6,813 nucleotides of DNA from Streptococcus pseudopneumoniae ATCC BAA-960 = CCUG 49455 (GCF_002087075.1 NZ_MWSM01000007.1:1-6813), one strand, 5' to 3'; counted from the first letter of the stretch, positions 1 to 6,573 are shown. Numbers and translations: made by a program. Notes: generated from the sequence alone by a model not told the origin.

Positions 1-83
1 GTTGATTTCATATTACTATTGTATAATGCTTTTTTATTTTAGTTTAGTATTAATCGATTGTTCTACTTTTTGCCTCCAAAACC

Positions 84-112
84 TTGGAAAAGGCTTTCTT
101 TTGCGATATACT
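84..112 (+). promoter_or_regulatory. Predicted sigma-A promoter of adhP
   Basis: A -35 box TTGGAA (84-89) is followed after exactly 17 bases by a -10 box TATACT (107-112). Transcription would begin near 119, leaving an untranslated leader of about 96 nt before the adhP start. I see no ATG-started leader ORF or strong hairpin in that leader. The -10 box lies between the two half-sites of a Rex-like operator, which supports this as the regulated promoter. The start point is inferred from spacing only. Confidence 0.7.
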
Positions 113-118
113 TCACAT
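101..118 (+). promoter_or_regulatory. Rex-like operator over the adhP -10 box
   Basis: The sequence TTGCGA-TATACT-TCACAT fits the Rex operator pattern TTGTGA-N6-TCACAA with one mismatch in each half-site. The six-base spacer is the -10 box itself. Rex is the NADH/NAD-responsive repressor of fermentative dehydrogenase genes in Gram-positive bacteria. A bound repressor here would block RNA polymerase directly, and high NADH would release it. The match and position are seen in the sequence; binding by Rex is inference. Confidence 0.6.
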
Positions 119-201
119 ATAAATACAAGAGAGCTCGTCACACTCGACTCTGTTGAAACATAATCAATCCAGTCCCGTTGTCCCTGTTCTCGGTCAATAT
201 C

Positions 202-208
202 AAGGAGG
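202..208 (+). promoter_or_regulatory. Ribosome binding site of adhP
   Basis: AAGGAGG lies 6 nt upstream of the ATG at 215. It is a near-perfect Shine-Dalgarno sequence at good spacing and fixes the adhP start. Confidence 0.85.
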
Positions 209-214
209 ATAGCT

Positions 215-1234
215 ATGAAAGCTGTTGTTGTAAATCCAGAAAGCACTGGTGTTGCTGTTGAAGAAAAAGTACTCCGTCCACTTGAAACTGGGGAAGCACT
301 TGTAGAAATTGAATACTGTGGTGTTTGCCACACTGACCTCCACGTTGCTCATGGTGACTTTGGTCAAGTACCAGGACGTGTTCTTGGCCACGAAGGTATC
401 GGTATCGTTAAAGAGATTGCTCCAGATGTGAAAAGCCTTAAAGTCGGTGACCGCGTCAGCGTTGCTTGGTTCTTTGAAGGATGTGGCACTTGCGAATACT
501 GTACAACTGGTCGCGAAACCCTTTGCCGTACAGTGAAAAATGCTGGCTACTCAGTAGACGGTGGTATGGCTGAACAATGTATCGTAACTGCTGACTATGC
601 TGTCAAAGTTCCTGACGGACTTGATCCAGCCCAAGCTTCTTCTATCACATGTGCTGGAGTAACAACCTATAAAGCTATCAAAGAAGCAAAAGTTGAACCA
701 GGCCAATGGGTTGTTCTTTACGGTGCTGGTGGACTTGGTAACCTCGCTGTTCAATACGCTAAAAAAGTATTCAATGCTCATGTTATCGCAGTCGATATCA
801 ACAATGACAAACTTGCCCTTGCAAAAGAAGTAGGCGCTGACATTGTGATTAACGGCCTCGAAGTTGAAGATGTAGCTGGACTCATCAAGGAAAAAACTGA
901 TGGTGGAGCTCATTCAGCTGTCGTAACTGCTGTATCTAAAGTTGCCTTCAACCAGGCTGTTGACTCAGTTCGTGCTGGTGGTCACGTCGTCGCTGTCGGC
1001 CTTCCTTCTGAAATGATGGAACTAAGTATCGTAAAAACCGTTCTAGATGGAATCCAAGTCATCGGTTCTCTCGTTGGAACTCGTAAAGACTTGGAAGAAG
1101 CCTTCCAATTCGGTGCAGGAGGTTTGGTAGTTCCAGTTGTTCAAAAACGTCCAGTAGAAGATGCTGTTGCCATTTTCGACGAAATGGAAAAAGGTCAAAT
1201 CCAAGGACGTATGGTACTCGACTTCACCCACTAA
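215..1234 (+). CDS. adhP: Zinc-dependent alcohol dehydrogenase (AdhP type)
   Basis: This 339-residue protein is a full-length cytosolic medium-chain zinc alcohol dehydrogenase. The family interconverts primary alcohols and aldehydes with NAD(H), here probably reducing acetaldehyde to ethanol to regenerate NAD. The N-terminal GroES-like domain holds the catalytic zinc ligands Cys38 (in GVCHTD), His59 (in GHE) and Cys146. A structural zinc loop carries Cys90, Cys93, Cys96 and Cys104. The Rossmann domain has GAGGLG at 170-175. Asp194, at the end of the following strand (AVDI), suggests preference for NAD over NADP. All key residues are present and the length is normal for the family. The gene stands alone, with its own promoter, Rex-like operator and terminator, upstream of the manLMN operon. 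Substrate range (ethanol, propanol or others) cannot be read from the sequence; the adhP name rests on family resemblance and remembered gene order. Confidence 0.93.
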   Translation: MKAVVVNPESTGVAVEEKVLRPLETGEALVEIEYCGVCHTDLHVAHGDFGQVPGRVLGHEGIGIVKEIAPDVKSLKVGDRVSVAWFFEGCGTCEYCTTGRETLCRTVKNAGYSVDGGMAEQCIVTADYAVKVPDGLDPAQASSITCAGVTTYKAIKEAKVEPGQWVVLYGAGGLGNLAVQYAKKVFNAHVIAVDINNDKLALAKEVGADIVINGLEVEDVAGLIKEKTDGGAHSAVVTAVSKVAFNQAVDSVRAGGHVVAVGLPSEMMELSIVKTVLDGIQVIGSLVGTRKDLEEAFQFGAGGLVVPVVQKRPVEDAVAIFDEMEKGQIQGRMVLDFTH

Positions 1235-1253
1235 TCTAATAGAAACCTATTTT

Positions 1254-1282
1254 AAAAGTTGGAAGCTTCTTTCAACTTTTTT
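1254..1282 (+). terminator. Rho-independent terminator of adhP
   Basis: An 11-bp stem (1254-1264 with 1270-1280, including one G-U pair) closes a 5-base loop GCTTC. The downstream arm runs into a T tract at 1277-1282. It starts 19 nt after the adhP stop codon and separates adhP from the manLMN promoter. Confidence 0.85.
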
Positions 1283-1381
1283 ATATTAAATTTTTAAATG
1301 TGGATTCAATATTACTCCTCAAAAAACTCAATATATCAACATTCAAAAGTAAAAGTTTTTTTAATTTTTTATGATAAATAG

Positions 1382-1410
1382 TTGCTTTTTACATGAAAAC
1401 GGTTTATACT
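1382..1410 (+). promoter_or_regulatory. Predicted sigma-A promoter of manLMN
   Basis: A -35 box TTGCTT (1382-1387) and a -10 box TATACT (1405-1410) are separated by 17 bases. Upstream, 1283-1380 is very AT-rich with A and T runs, which could act as an UP-like element; I see no gene there. Transcription would start near 1417, giving a leader of about 53 nt before the ATG at 1470. It is the only convincing promoter ahead of the three-gene PTS operon. Confidence 0.75.
1394..1407 (+). promoter_or_regulatory. CcpA cre-like site within the manLMN promoter
   Basis: TGAAAACGGTTTAT matches the catabolite-responsive element pattern TGWAANCGNTNWCA at all but the last two positions, with the conserved central CG at 1400-1401. 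The site fills the -35/-10 spacer, and its mismatched end overlaps the -10 box, where promoter sequence constrains the bases. A CcpA-HPr(Ser-P) complex bound here should compete with RNA polymerase, so repression is the simplest prediction. The match is seen; occupancy and direction of regulation are inferred. Confidence 0.65.
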
Positions 1411-1423
1411 TAAACAGTCTTAA

Positions 1424-1443
1424 AGTTTTCTTAAATGAAAACT
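1424..1443 (+). promoter_or_regulatory. Inverted repeat in the manL leader
   Basis: AGTTTTC and GAAAACT form a perfect 7-bp inverted repeat around the 6-base loop TTAAAT. It lies between the predicted transcription start and the manL ribosome binding site. In RNA it would be a weak, AT-rich hairpin near the 5' end, possibly affecting mRNA stability; as DNA it could be an operator. Nothing in the sequence decides between these. Confidence 0.35.
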
Positions 1444-1451
1444 AAAACAAA

Positions 1452-1459
1452 AAAGGAGG
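1452..1459 (+). promoter_or_regulatory. Ribosome binding site deciding the manL start
   Basis: AAAGGAGG ends only 1 nt before an in-frame ATG at 1461, too close for initiation, but 10 nt before the next in-frame ATG at 1470. This favours 1470 as the true manL start. Confidence 0.8.
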
Positions 1460-1469
1460 AATGACAATA

Positions 1470-2459
1470 ATGAGTATCGGAATCATTATTGCGAGCCACG
1501 GCGAATTTGCTGCGGGTATTCATCAGTCAGGATCTATGATCTTTGGTGAACAAGAAAAGGTTCAAGTTGTGACCTTTATGCCAAATGAAGGTCCTGATGA
1601 TCTATACGCTAAGTTTAATAACGCTGTTGCTGCATTTGACGCAGAAGATGAGGTTCTAGTTTTGGCTGACCTTTGGAGTGGTTCTCCATTTAACCAAGCT
1701 AGTCGCGTGATGGGAGAAAATCCTGAGCGTAAGTTTGCCATCATCACAGGACTTAACTTACCGATGTTGATTCAAGCCTACACAGAGCGCCTCATGGACG
1801 CTGCTGCAGGTGTAGAAAAAGTCGCTGCTAATATCATTAAAGAAGCCAAAGATGGCATCAAAGCTCTTCCAGAAGAGCTAAATCCAGTTGAAGAAGTTGC
1901 AAGCGCTGCAGCTGCTCCAGTTGCCCAAGCTGCTATCCCAGAAGGAACTGTTATCGGAGACGGTAAATTGAAAATCAATCTTGCCCGTCTTGACACACGT
2001 CTACTTCACGGTCAGGTTGCAACTGCTTGGACTCCAGATTCAAAAGCAAATCGTATCATCGTTGCTTCAGATAACGTGGCTAAAGACGACCTTCGTAAAG
2101 AATTGATTAAACAAGCAGCTCCAGGTAATGTCAAGGCTAACGTGGTTCCAATTCAAAAACTGATTGAGATTTCAAAAGACCCACGTTTTGGAGAAACACA
2201 TGCCCTTATCTTGTTTGAAACACCTCAAGATGCCCTTCGTGCCATCGAAGGCGGCGTGCCAATCAAGACTCTTAACGTTGGTTCTATGGCTCACTCAACA
2301 GGTAAAACATTGGTCAATACCGTTTTGTCGATGGACAAAGAAGATGTTGCTACATTTGAAAAAATGCGTGACTTGGGTGTTGAATTTGATGTCCGTAAAG
2401 TACCGAATGATTCTAAAAAAGATTTGTTTGACTTGATTAACAAAGCCAATGTCAAATAA
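1470..2459 (+). CDS. manL: PTS mannose-family transporter subunit EIIAB
   Basis: This is the cytoplasmic phosphotransfer subunit of the mannose-family PTS. It takes phosphate from HPr and passes it to the sugar entering through ManM/ManN. From the ATG at 1470 it is 329 residues; a longer reading from 1461 would add three residues but sits against the Shine-Dalgarno. The EIIA domain (about 1-135) starts [16 protein letters not shown], with the phosphorylated His10. An Ala/Pro-rich hinge (about 138-166) joins it to the EIIB domain (about 167-329), whose active His180 lies in [10 protein letters not shown]. Both phosphorylation sites and both domains are intact, and the fused AB arrangement matches E. 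coli ManX and streptococcal ManL. It is the first gene of a three-gene operon, 27 nt upstream of manM. Likely substrates are glucose, mannose, glucosamine, N-acetylglucosamine and galactose, known for the family rather than shown here. In streptococci this subunit is also reported to influence catabolite control. Confidence 0.96.
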
Positions 2460-2472
2460 GCCATTATTTATG

Positions 2473-2478
2473 AAAGGA
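2473..2478 (+). promoter_or_regulatory. Ribosome binding site of manM
   Basis: AAAGGA lies 8 nt upstream of the ATG at 2487, inside the 27-nt gap after manL. It supports separate initiation within a shared transcript. Confidence 0.7.
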
Positions 2479-2486
2479 TTTTAAAC

Positions 2487-3290
2487 ATGTCTATTATTTC
2501 TATGGTTTTAGTAGTCGTTGTAGCCTTCTTTGCAGGTCTTGAAGGCATCCTCGACCAGTTCCAATTTCACCAACCACTTGTAGCCTGTACCCTTATTGGG
2601 CTTGTAACAGGTCACTTGGAAGCAGGGATTATCCTCGGTGGATCGCTTCAAATGATTGCCCTTGGTTGGTCAAATATCGGTGCTGCTATCGCTCCTGATG
2701 CTGCACTTGCTTCTGTCGCTGCTGCCATTATCATGGTTCTTGGTGGTGACTTTACCAAGACTGGTATCGGTGTTGCCCAAGCGGTTGCTATCCCTCTTGC
2801 CGTAGCTGGACTTTTCTTGACAATGATTGTTCGTACAATTTCAGTTGGTTTGGTTCATACTGCAGATGCTGCCGCTAAAAAAGGTGACTTCGGCGCTGTG
2901 GAGCGTGCGCATTTCATTGCGCTACTTTTCCAAGGACTTCGTATCGCGCTTCCTGCAGCTCTTCTCCTTATGGTACCAACTGAAACTGTACAAAGTATCC
3001 TTAGTGCCATGCCAGACTGGCTCAAAGATGGTATGGCTATCGGTGGTGGTATGGTCGTTGCCGTTGGTTACGCCATGGTTATCAACATGATGGCAACTCG
3101 TGAAGTATGGCCATTCTTCGCTCTTGGTTTCGTTCTCGCTGCTGTGTCAGATATTACTCTAATCGGATTCGGTGCTATCGGTGTTGCTATCGCTCTTATA
3201 TACCTTCACCTTTCTAAAACTGGTGGAAATGGTGGCGGAGGAGCCGCAACTTCTAACGACCCAATCGGCGATATCCTAGAAGACTACTAA
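2487..3290 (+). CDS. manM: PTS mannose-family transporter subunit EIIC
   Basis: This 267-residue, very hydrophobic integral membrane protein is the EIIC component, which with EIID forms the sugar channel of the mannose-family PTS. Long hydrophobic stretches cover roughly residues 2-18, 30-60, 72-86, 95-122, 142-163, 183-202 and 208-242. The N-terminal part has the family's glycine-rich region with GLVTGHLEAGIILGGSLQ (38-55). The length is close to E. coli ManY. The C-terminus is a short hydrophilic tail with a Gly-rich run, GGNGGGGAA (246-254), then an acidic end (DPIGDILEDY), probably an exposed tail that plays no part in transport. The gene sits between manL and manN in one operon. Complexes of this family are known receptors for class IIa and related bacteriocins; whether this one is cannot be judged here. 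Confidence 0.95.
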   Translation: MSIISMVLVVVVAFFAGLEGILDQFQFHQPLVACTLIGLVTGHLEAGIILGGSLQMIALGWSNIGAAIAPDAALASVAAAIIMVLGGDFTKTGIGVAQAVAIPLAVAGLFLTMIVRTISVGLVHTADAAAKKGDFGAVERAHFIALLFQGLRIALPAALLLMVPTETVQSILSAMPDWLKDGMAIGGGMVVAVGYAMVINMMATREVWPFFALGFVLAAVSDITLIGFGAIGVAIALIYLHLSKTGGNGGGGAATSNDPIGDILEDY

Positions 3291-3296
3291 GATAAG

Positions 3297-3302
3297 AAAG
3301 GA
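3297..3302 (+). promoter_or_regulatory. Ribosome binding site of manN
   Basis: AAAGGA lies 11 nt upstream of the ATG at 3314, a slightly long spacing, in the 23-nt gap after manM. I see no better start nearby. Confidence 0.6.
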
Positions 3303-3313
3303 CTGAAAACATC

Positions 3314-4225
3314 ATGACTGAAAAACTTCAATTAACTAAATCAGATCGTAAAAAAGTTTGGTGGCGTTCAACCTTCTTACAAGGGTCTTGGAACTTTGAA
3401 CGGATGCAAAACTTGGGCTGGGCTTATACACTCATTCCAGCTATCAAAAAACTCTATACTAAAAAAGAAGATCAAATCGCTGCTCTTGAGCGTCACCTTG
3501 AGTTCTTCAACACTCATCCATACGTAGCTGCTCCAGTCATGGGGGTTACTCTTGCGCTTGAAGAAGAACGTGCTAACGGTGTGGAAATCGATGACGCTGC
3601 TATCCAAGGGGTTAAAATCGGTATGATGGGACCTCTTGCTGGTATCGGTGACCCAGTATTCTGGTTTACAGTACGCCCAATCCTTGGATCTCTCGGTGCT
3701 TCACTTGCCCTTACTGGCAATATCTTGGGTCCACTCCTCTTCTTTGTTGCATGGAACTTGATTCGTATGTCATTCTTGTGGTATGTTCAAGAGATTGGAT
3801 ATAAGGCTGGATCAGAAATCACCAAAGATATGTCTGGTGGTATCCTTCAAGATATCACTAAAGGAGCTTCTATCCTTGGGATGTTCATTCTTGCTGTCCT
3901 TGTTCAACGTTGGGTAAATATTAAATTTGCTTTCGATGTTTCTAAAGTTCAACTAGATGAAAAGGCTTATATCCATTGGGATAAATTGCCAGAAGGGTCT
4001 AAAGGTATCCAAGAAGCATTCGCACAAGTAGGACAAGGATTGTCTCAAACTCCTGAAAAAGTTACTACTTTCCAACAAAACTTGGATATGTTGATTCCTG
4101 GATTATCAGGACTACTCCTTACTTTACTTTGCATGTACTTACTTAAGAAAAAAGTATCTCCAATCACTATTATCCTTGCCCTCTTCGCAGTGGGTATTGT
4201 GGCACATGTTCTTCACATCATGTAA
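3314..4225 (+). CDS. manN: PTS mannose-family transporter subunit EIID
   Basis: This 303-residue membrane protein is the EIID subunit, found only in the mannose family of PTS transporters, where it pairs with EIIC. Family signatures appear in order: FLQGSWNFERMQNLGW (22-37, with Gly24 and Asn27), the helical region ending in HLEFFNTHPYVAAPVMG (61-77), and GMMGPLAGIGDPVFW (103-117). Hydrophobic segments lie at roughly 130-158, 184-200, 258-276 and 281-301. The last one ends the protein close to the membrane. A hydrophilic stretch at about 202-255 lies between membrane segments; in this family that region differs between sensitive and resistant forms for bacteriocin binding. It is the last gene of manLMN, 23 nt after manM, and is followed within 11 nt by a terminator. 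No truncation or frameshift is visible. Confidence 0.95.
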   Translation: MTEKLQLTKSDRKKVWWRSTFLQGSWNFERMQNLGWAYTLIPAIKKLYTKKEDQIAALERHLEFFNTHPYVAAPVMGVTLALEEERANGVEIDDAAIQGVKIGMMGPLAGIGDPVFWFTVRPILGSLGASLALTGNILGPLLFFVAWNLIRMSFLWYVQEIGYKAGSEITKDMSGGILQDITKGASILGMFILAVLVQRWVNIKFAFDVSKVQLDEKAYIHWDKLPEGSKGIQEAFAQVGQGLSQTPEKVTTFQQNLDMLIPGLSGLLLTLLCMYLLKKKVSPITIILALFAVGIVAHVLHIM

Positions 4226-4235
4226 TCAAGCAACT

Positions 4236-4272
4236 AAAAAGGAACCAGGTTCTAAAATCTGATTCCTTTTTT
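4236..4272. terminator. Bidirectional terminator between manN and pepC
   Basis: AAAAAGGAA (4236-4244) pairs with TTCCTTTTT (4263-4271). After one mismatch the stem continues with CAG (4246-4248) against CTG (4259-4261). The plus strand leaves the stem through a T run (4267-4272). The minus strand leaves through five T residues, so it can end both manLMN and the opposing pepC transcript. Confidence 0.85.
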
Positions 4273-4282
4273 CTAGGCTTTT

Positions 4283-4387
4283 ATACTCAATGAAAATCAA
4301 AGAGCAAACTAGGAAGCGAGCCGCAGGCTGTACTTGAGTACGGCAAGGCGAAGCTGACGTGGTTTGAATTTGATTTTCGAAGAGTAT
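4283..4387 (-). repeat. BOX element, A and C modules only
   Basis: This 105-bp interspersed repeat has the terminal inverted ends ATACTC (4283-4288) and GAGTAT (4382-4387). Read on the minus strand it begins with a boxA module (ATACTCTTCGAAAATC..., containing CCACGTCAGCTTCGCC) and ends with a boxC module (...TTTGCTCTTTGATTTTC, then ATTGAGTAT). No 45-bp boxB unit lies between them; instead there is a short GTAC-TTGA-GTAC inverted repeat (4330-4341). The arms pair as 6 bp, a 3x3 internal loop, then 10 bp (4292-4301 with 4369-4378), so the RNA would fold into a long hairpin in the pepC 3' untranslated region. BOX elements are high-copy, non-coding repeats of pneumococci and relatives. The element ends exactly at the last base of the pepC stop codon. 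Confidence 0.88.
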
Positions 4388-5721
4388 TATTCTGCCAAGG
4401 CTCCCATTGGATCCCATGGTGCAAGAACAATTGGTTCTGCTTCATAGGCAGCCTGTTCTTCGGCTGTCAGCAATTCTTTACGGACAACGATTTGGTAAGT
4501 GTATTCGTCCATCCAAGCGTCTGAGGCAACAAAGTAACCATCTGTACCGACCTTGTCTCCCCATGAGTTTTCAACCTTCCACTTGATTGATTTGCCATTT
4601 TCGTCCAAATCAACACCTGTCAAGACCATGGCGTGGGTCATCAAGCTTTCGCTGTAGTCCAGACGTCCAGCCTTGTCTTGAGTGAGTTTAATGTCCATGC
4701 TTGATTCAAAGTCATAAACATCTGTCGCAAGGATTCCAGCTTTACGGTTGCTGAGCTGGCCGACATCAGAGCCAAACCAAACAGTCTCACCTGCTTGCAT
4801 TTGGGCAATCGCTAATTCTTTCAAACGCTCCATTGGAACGTTGATGTAACGAACCGCACGGCTACCAACCACATTTCCCAACATCTCAACTGTGTAAGAT
4901 TTGCCGTAAGGCTTGTCAGCAGTTGGGGCGTTGATAACAGAAACGTAGTCTTCTAGTGGAAGATTGACATATTTCTTGTAAAATTCTTGTGGAGTGATGC
5001 CCTTTTCGTTTTGGTAGTTGTTATCCTTATCGCGATAAGCAAAGTCAAACTGACGTGGTGGAAGTCCTAGTGACATAGCAAGGAAGTTAAAGATTTCTTG
5101 CAAGAGGTCTTCTTTTTTAGCTTGAACAGTCGCTTGATCTGCGCCAGAAGCAAGCAAGTCACGCAAGATTTGAGCATCTTGACGAAGCAATTTATTAAGG
5201 ATCGCATTTAGCTCACGACTGCTGCTAGATGAAACAGACTCAGGATAAACTGACTTAGGCACGACACCGTATTTCTCAAAGAGAGAAACGACCATATCCC
5301 ATTGACCACCATCTTGTTGAGGTGTTTGAAGTAGGAAGCTAACCTTACGGCTCGTCAAGTCTTGGTCTGCAGTCGCAATGACTTGCTCCAAGAACCAGTT
5401 TGATTTCTCATACTTGTCCCAGAAGAAAGTGTGGGCTTGTGATAACTCAAAGTTCTCCAGTTTGTATTGAGAAATGAGTTTGTGGCGGAAGGTGTTGAGA
5501 GCCGCAAACATCCAGCAACGACCAGACGCTTTCTGGTTGGTTACCTTGTCCTTGGTCAAATCCAATGAGAAAACAGGTGTGTTATCTACATGGCTTTGGC
5601 GACGTTCTAGGGCTGCAAAAATTCCGTTATGGCTGGCAGCATTTTCAATCGCTTGGTATTTTACATTTGCTTCATAGTTGGCAAATAGTTTATCTGTAAA
5701 TGATTCTTGAATCGCGTTCAT
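4387..5721 (-). CDS. pepC: Aminopeptidase C (bleomycin hydrolase family, C1B)
   Basis: This 444-residue cytoplasmic cysteine peptidase removes N-terminal residues from peptides with broad specificity. In streptococci and lactococci it helps recover amino acids from imported peptides. The papain-type active site is complete: Gln63 (in TNQKASGRCW), catalytic Cys69, His363 (in LMTHAMVLTG) and Asn385 (in VENSWGD). There is no signal peptide. The C-terminus LAPWDPMGALAE is the conserved family tail, which in related enzymes reaches into the active-site cleft of the hexamer and limits the enzyme to aminopeptidase action. The start is fixed by AAGGAGG at 5733-5727, 5 nt upstream of the ATG. The gene is a single-gene unit with its own promoter, converging on manN. 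Its TAA stop takes its last base from the end of the adjoining BOX element, but the protein keeps the normal family end. Length is typical of the family. Confidence 0.96.
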   Translation of the reverse strand: MNAIQESFTDKLFANYEANVKYQAIENAASHNGIFAALERRQSHVDNTPVFSLDLTKDKVTNQKASGRCWMFAALNTFRHKLISQYKLENFELSQAHTFFWDKYEKSNWFLEQVIATADQDLTSRKVSFLLQTPQQDGGQWDMVVSLFEKYGVVPKSVYPESVSSSSSRELNAILNKLLRQDAQILRDLLASGADQATVQAKKEDLLQEIFNFLAMSLGLPPRQFDFAYRDKDNNYQNEKGITPQEFYKKYVNLPLEDYVSVINAPTADKPYGKSYTVEMLGNVVGSRAVRYINVPMERLKELAIAQMQAGETVWFGSDVGQLSNRKAGILATDVYDFESSMDIKLTQDKAGRLDYSESLMTHAMVLTGVDLDENGKSIKWKVENSWGDKVGTDGYFVASDAWMDEYTYQIVVRKELLTAEEQAAYEAEPIVLAPWDPMGALAE

Positions 5722-5726
5722 AGATT

Positions 5727-5733
5727 CCTCCTT
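5727..5733 (-). promoter_or_regulatory. Ribosome binding site of pepC
   Basis: AAGGAGG on the minus strand, 5 nt before the ATG at 5721, is a strong Shine-Dalgarno and confirms the start. Confidence 0.85.
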
Positions 5734-5747
5734 TTATTCTACAGTCT

Positions 5748-5775
5748 ATTATAACTCTTTTCACAAAGGAAGCAA
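5748..5775 (-). promoter_or_regulatory. Predicted sigma-A promoter of pepC
   Basis: On the minus strand, TTGCTT (5775-5770) and TATAAT (5753-5748) are separated by 16 bases. The predicted start of transcription is near 5741, about 20 nt before the ATG. The promoter sits between the rsuA-type gene's terminator and pepC, so pepC appears to be transcribed independently. Confidence 0.75.
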
Positions 5776-5786
5776 CTGAAAAACAT

Positions 5787-5816
5787 AAAAGGCAAGGATA
5801 TTCTTCCTCACCTTTT
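5787..5816 (-). terminator. Terminator between the pseudouridine synthase gene and pepC
   Basis: AAAAGG and CCTTTT (5787-5792 with 5811-5816) form a 6-bp stem. After a 2x2 internal loop the stem continues with four pairs (5795-5798 with 5805-5808) and a 6-base loop. On the minus strand the stem ends in TTTT, with a further T run after ATG, as expected for a moderate rho-independent terminator. It begins 15 nt after the stop codon of the upstream gene. Confidence 0.7.
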
Positions 5817-5831
5817 CAAATATAAATGAAA

Positions 5832-6554
5832 TTAAGCAATATTCGCAAGGAGAATTTCTAATTCTTCCTTGGTCAAGCGACGCCATTCCCCTCGTTCTAG
5901 GTTCTCATCCAATACTAGAGTTCCCATAGTCAAACGTTGCAAGTCCACCACTTCCTTGCCACAGTAGCCCACCATACGCTTGATCTGATGAAACTTCCCT
6001 TCTGCAATGGTCACACGGATTTGGCTTTGATTCTTTTCTGTATCTATGGATACAAGCTCCAGTATAGCGGGTTGACAGGTAAAGTCTTTGAGAGGAATAC
6101 CCTCAGCAAATATCTCCACATCTTCTTGGGTCATGATTCCCTTGACTTGTGCCAGATAAGTCTTGTCCACATGACGCTTGGGCGAAAGAAGAACATGAGC
6201 CAGCTGACCATCATTGGTCAAGAGCAAAAGACCATGCGTGTCAATATCCAAGCGTCCTACTGGGAAAACTTCCTTGCTCCGCGCCAAGTCATCCAACAAG
6301 TCCAGAACGGTTCTGTGCTTGGGATCCTCAGTCGCTGAGATAACTCCTTTGGGCTTGTTCATCATGTAGTAGACAAACTCTTCATACTCCAACACTTGCC
6401 CGTCAAAGCGAATCTCATCTCTTTCTTCATCAATCTTCAATTTAGCTGATTTCTCTTTTTTTCCATTTACCGTCACGCGACCAGCCTTGAGCAAGTTTTT
6501 GACCTCAGTTCGGCTCCCCACAGCGCAGGCAACTAAAAATTTATCTAATCTCAT
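5832..6554 (-). CDS. rsuA: RsuA-family 16S rRNA pseudouridine synthase
   Basis: This 240-residue protein isomerises a specific uridine in ribosomal RNA to pseudouridine. By family resemblance the target is U516 (E. coli numbering) of 16S rRNA in the small subunit. An N-terminal S4 RNA-binding domain (about 1-60) starts with the usual MRLDKFLVAC and includes GRVTVNG. The catalytic domain follows, with MNKPKG (65-70), the GRLDIDTHGLLLLTNDGQ motif (100-117) carrying catalytic Asp103, SPKRHVDKTY (124-133), EGKFHQIKRM (185-194) and LQRLTMG (205-211). All family motifs are present. The start agrees with the family N-terminus, yet no Shine-Dalgarno precedes it; an extended -10 box lies so close that the mRNA is predicted to begin at the ATG. 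A terminator separates it from pepC downstream. Close relatives RluB, RluE and RluF share the fold; the SPKRHVDKTY and GRLDIDT context favours RsuA, but the exact target uridine is inferred. Confidence 0.88.
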   Translation of the reverse strand: MRLDKFLVACAVGSRTEVKNLLKAGRVTVNGKKEKSAKLKIDEERDEIRFDGQVLEYEEFVYYMMNKPKGVISATEDPKHRTVLDLLDDLARSKEVFPVGRLDIDTHGLLLLTNDGQLAHVLLSPKRHVDKTYLAQVKGIMTQEDVEIFAEGIPLKDFTCQPAILELVSIDTEKNQSQIRVTIAEGKFHQIKRMVGYCGKEVVDLQRLTMGTLVLDENLERGEWRRLTKEELEILLANIA

Positions 6555-6560
6555 AGAACT

Positions 6561-6569
6561 ATTATATCA
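6561..6569 (-). promoter_or_regulatory. Extended -10 promoter of the pseudouridine synthase gene
   Basis: The minus strand reads TGATATAAT: a perfect TATAAT (6566-6561) with the extended TGn motif (6569-6567). No good -35 box is present; TTGTAC (6591-6586) at 19-base spacing is the best candidate and is poor. The -10 box ends only 6 nt before the ATG, which places the predicted transcription start at or next to the A of the start codon. Confidence 0.65.
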
Positions 6570-6573
6570 TATC

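Noticed and set aside
2..27. TTGATT ... TATAAT as a further promoter for adhP
   Set aside because: The -10 is perfect, but the spacing to TTGATT is only 14 bases and there is no extended TGn motif. A -35 could lie beyond the window edge, so it is not called.
34..333. Minus-strand ORF of 99 codons overlapping the adhP promoter and start
   Set aside because: It overlaps the promoter, ribosome binding site and first 40 codons of adhP, has no recognisable domain, and has Ser/Thr-rich antisense-like composition. I treat it as a shadow.
2164..2436. Alternative-frame ORF of 90 codons inside manL
   Set aside because: It overlaps the well-supported EIIB domain in another frame and shows no independent start signal.
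5749..5766. Second Rex-like site TTGTGA-N6-TTATAA at the pepC promoter
   Set aside because: One half-site is perfect, but the other has two mismatches and is explained by the overlapping TATAAT -10 box. There is no functional reason to expect redox control of pepC.
5937..6338. Plus-strand ORF of 133 codons inside the pseudouridine synthase gene
   Set aside because: It lies wholly antisense to a gene with all RsuA family motifs and has no ribosome binding site or recognisable domain.
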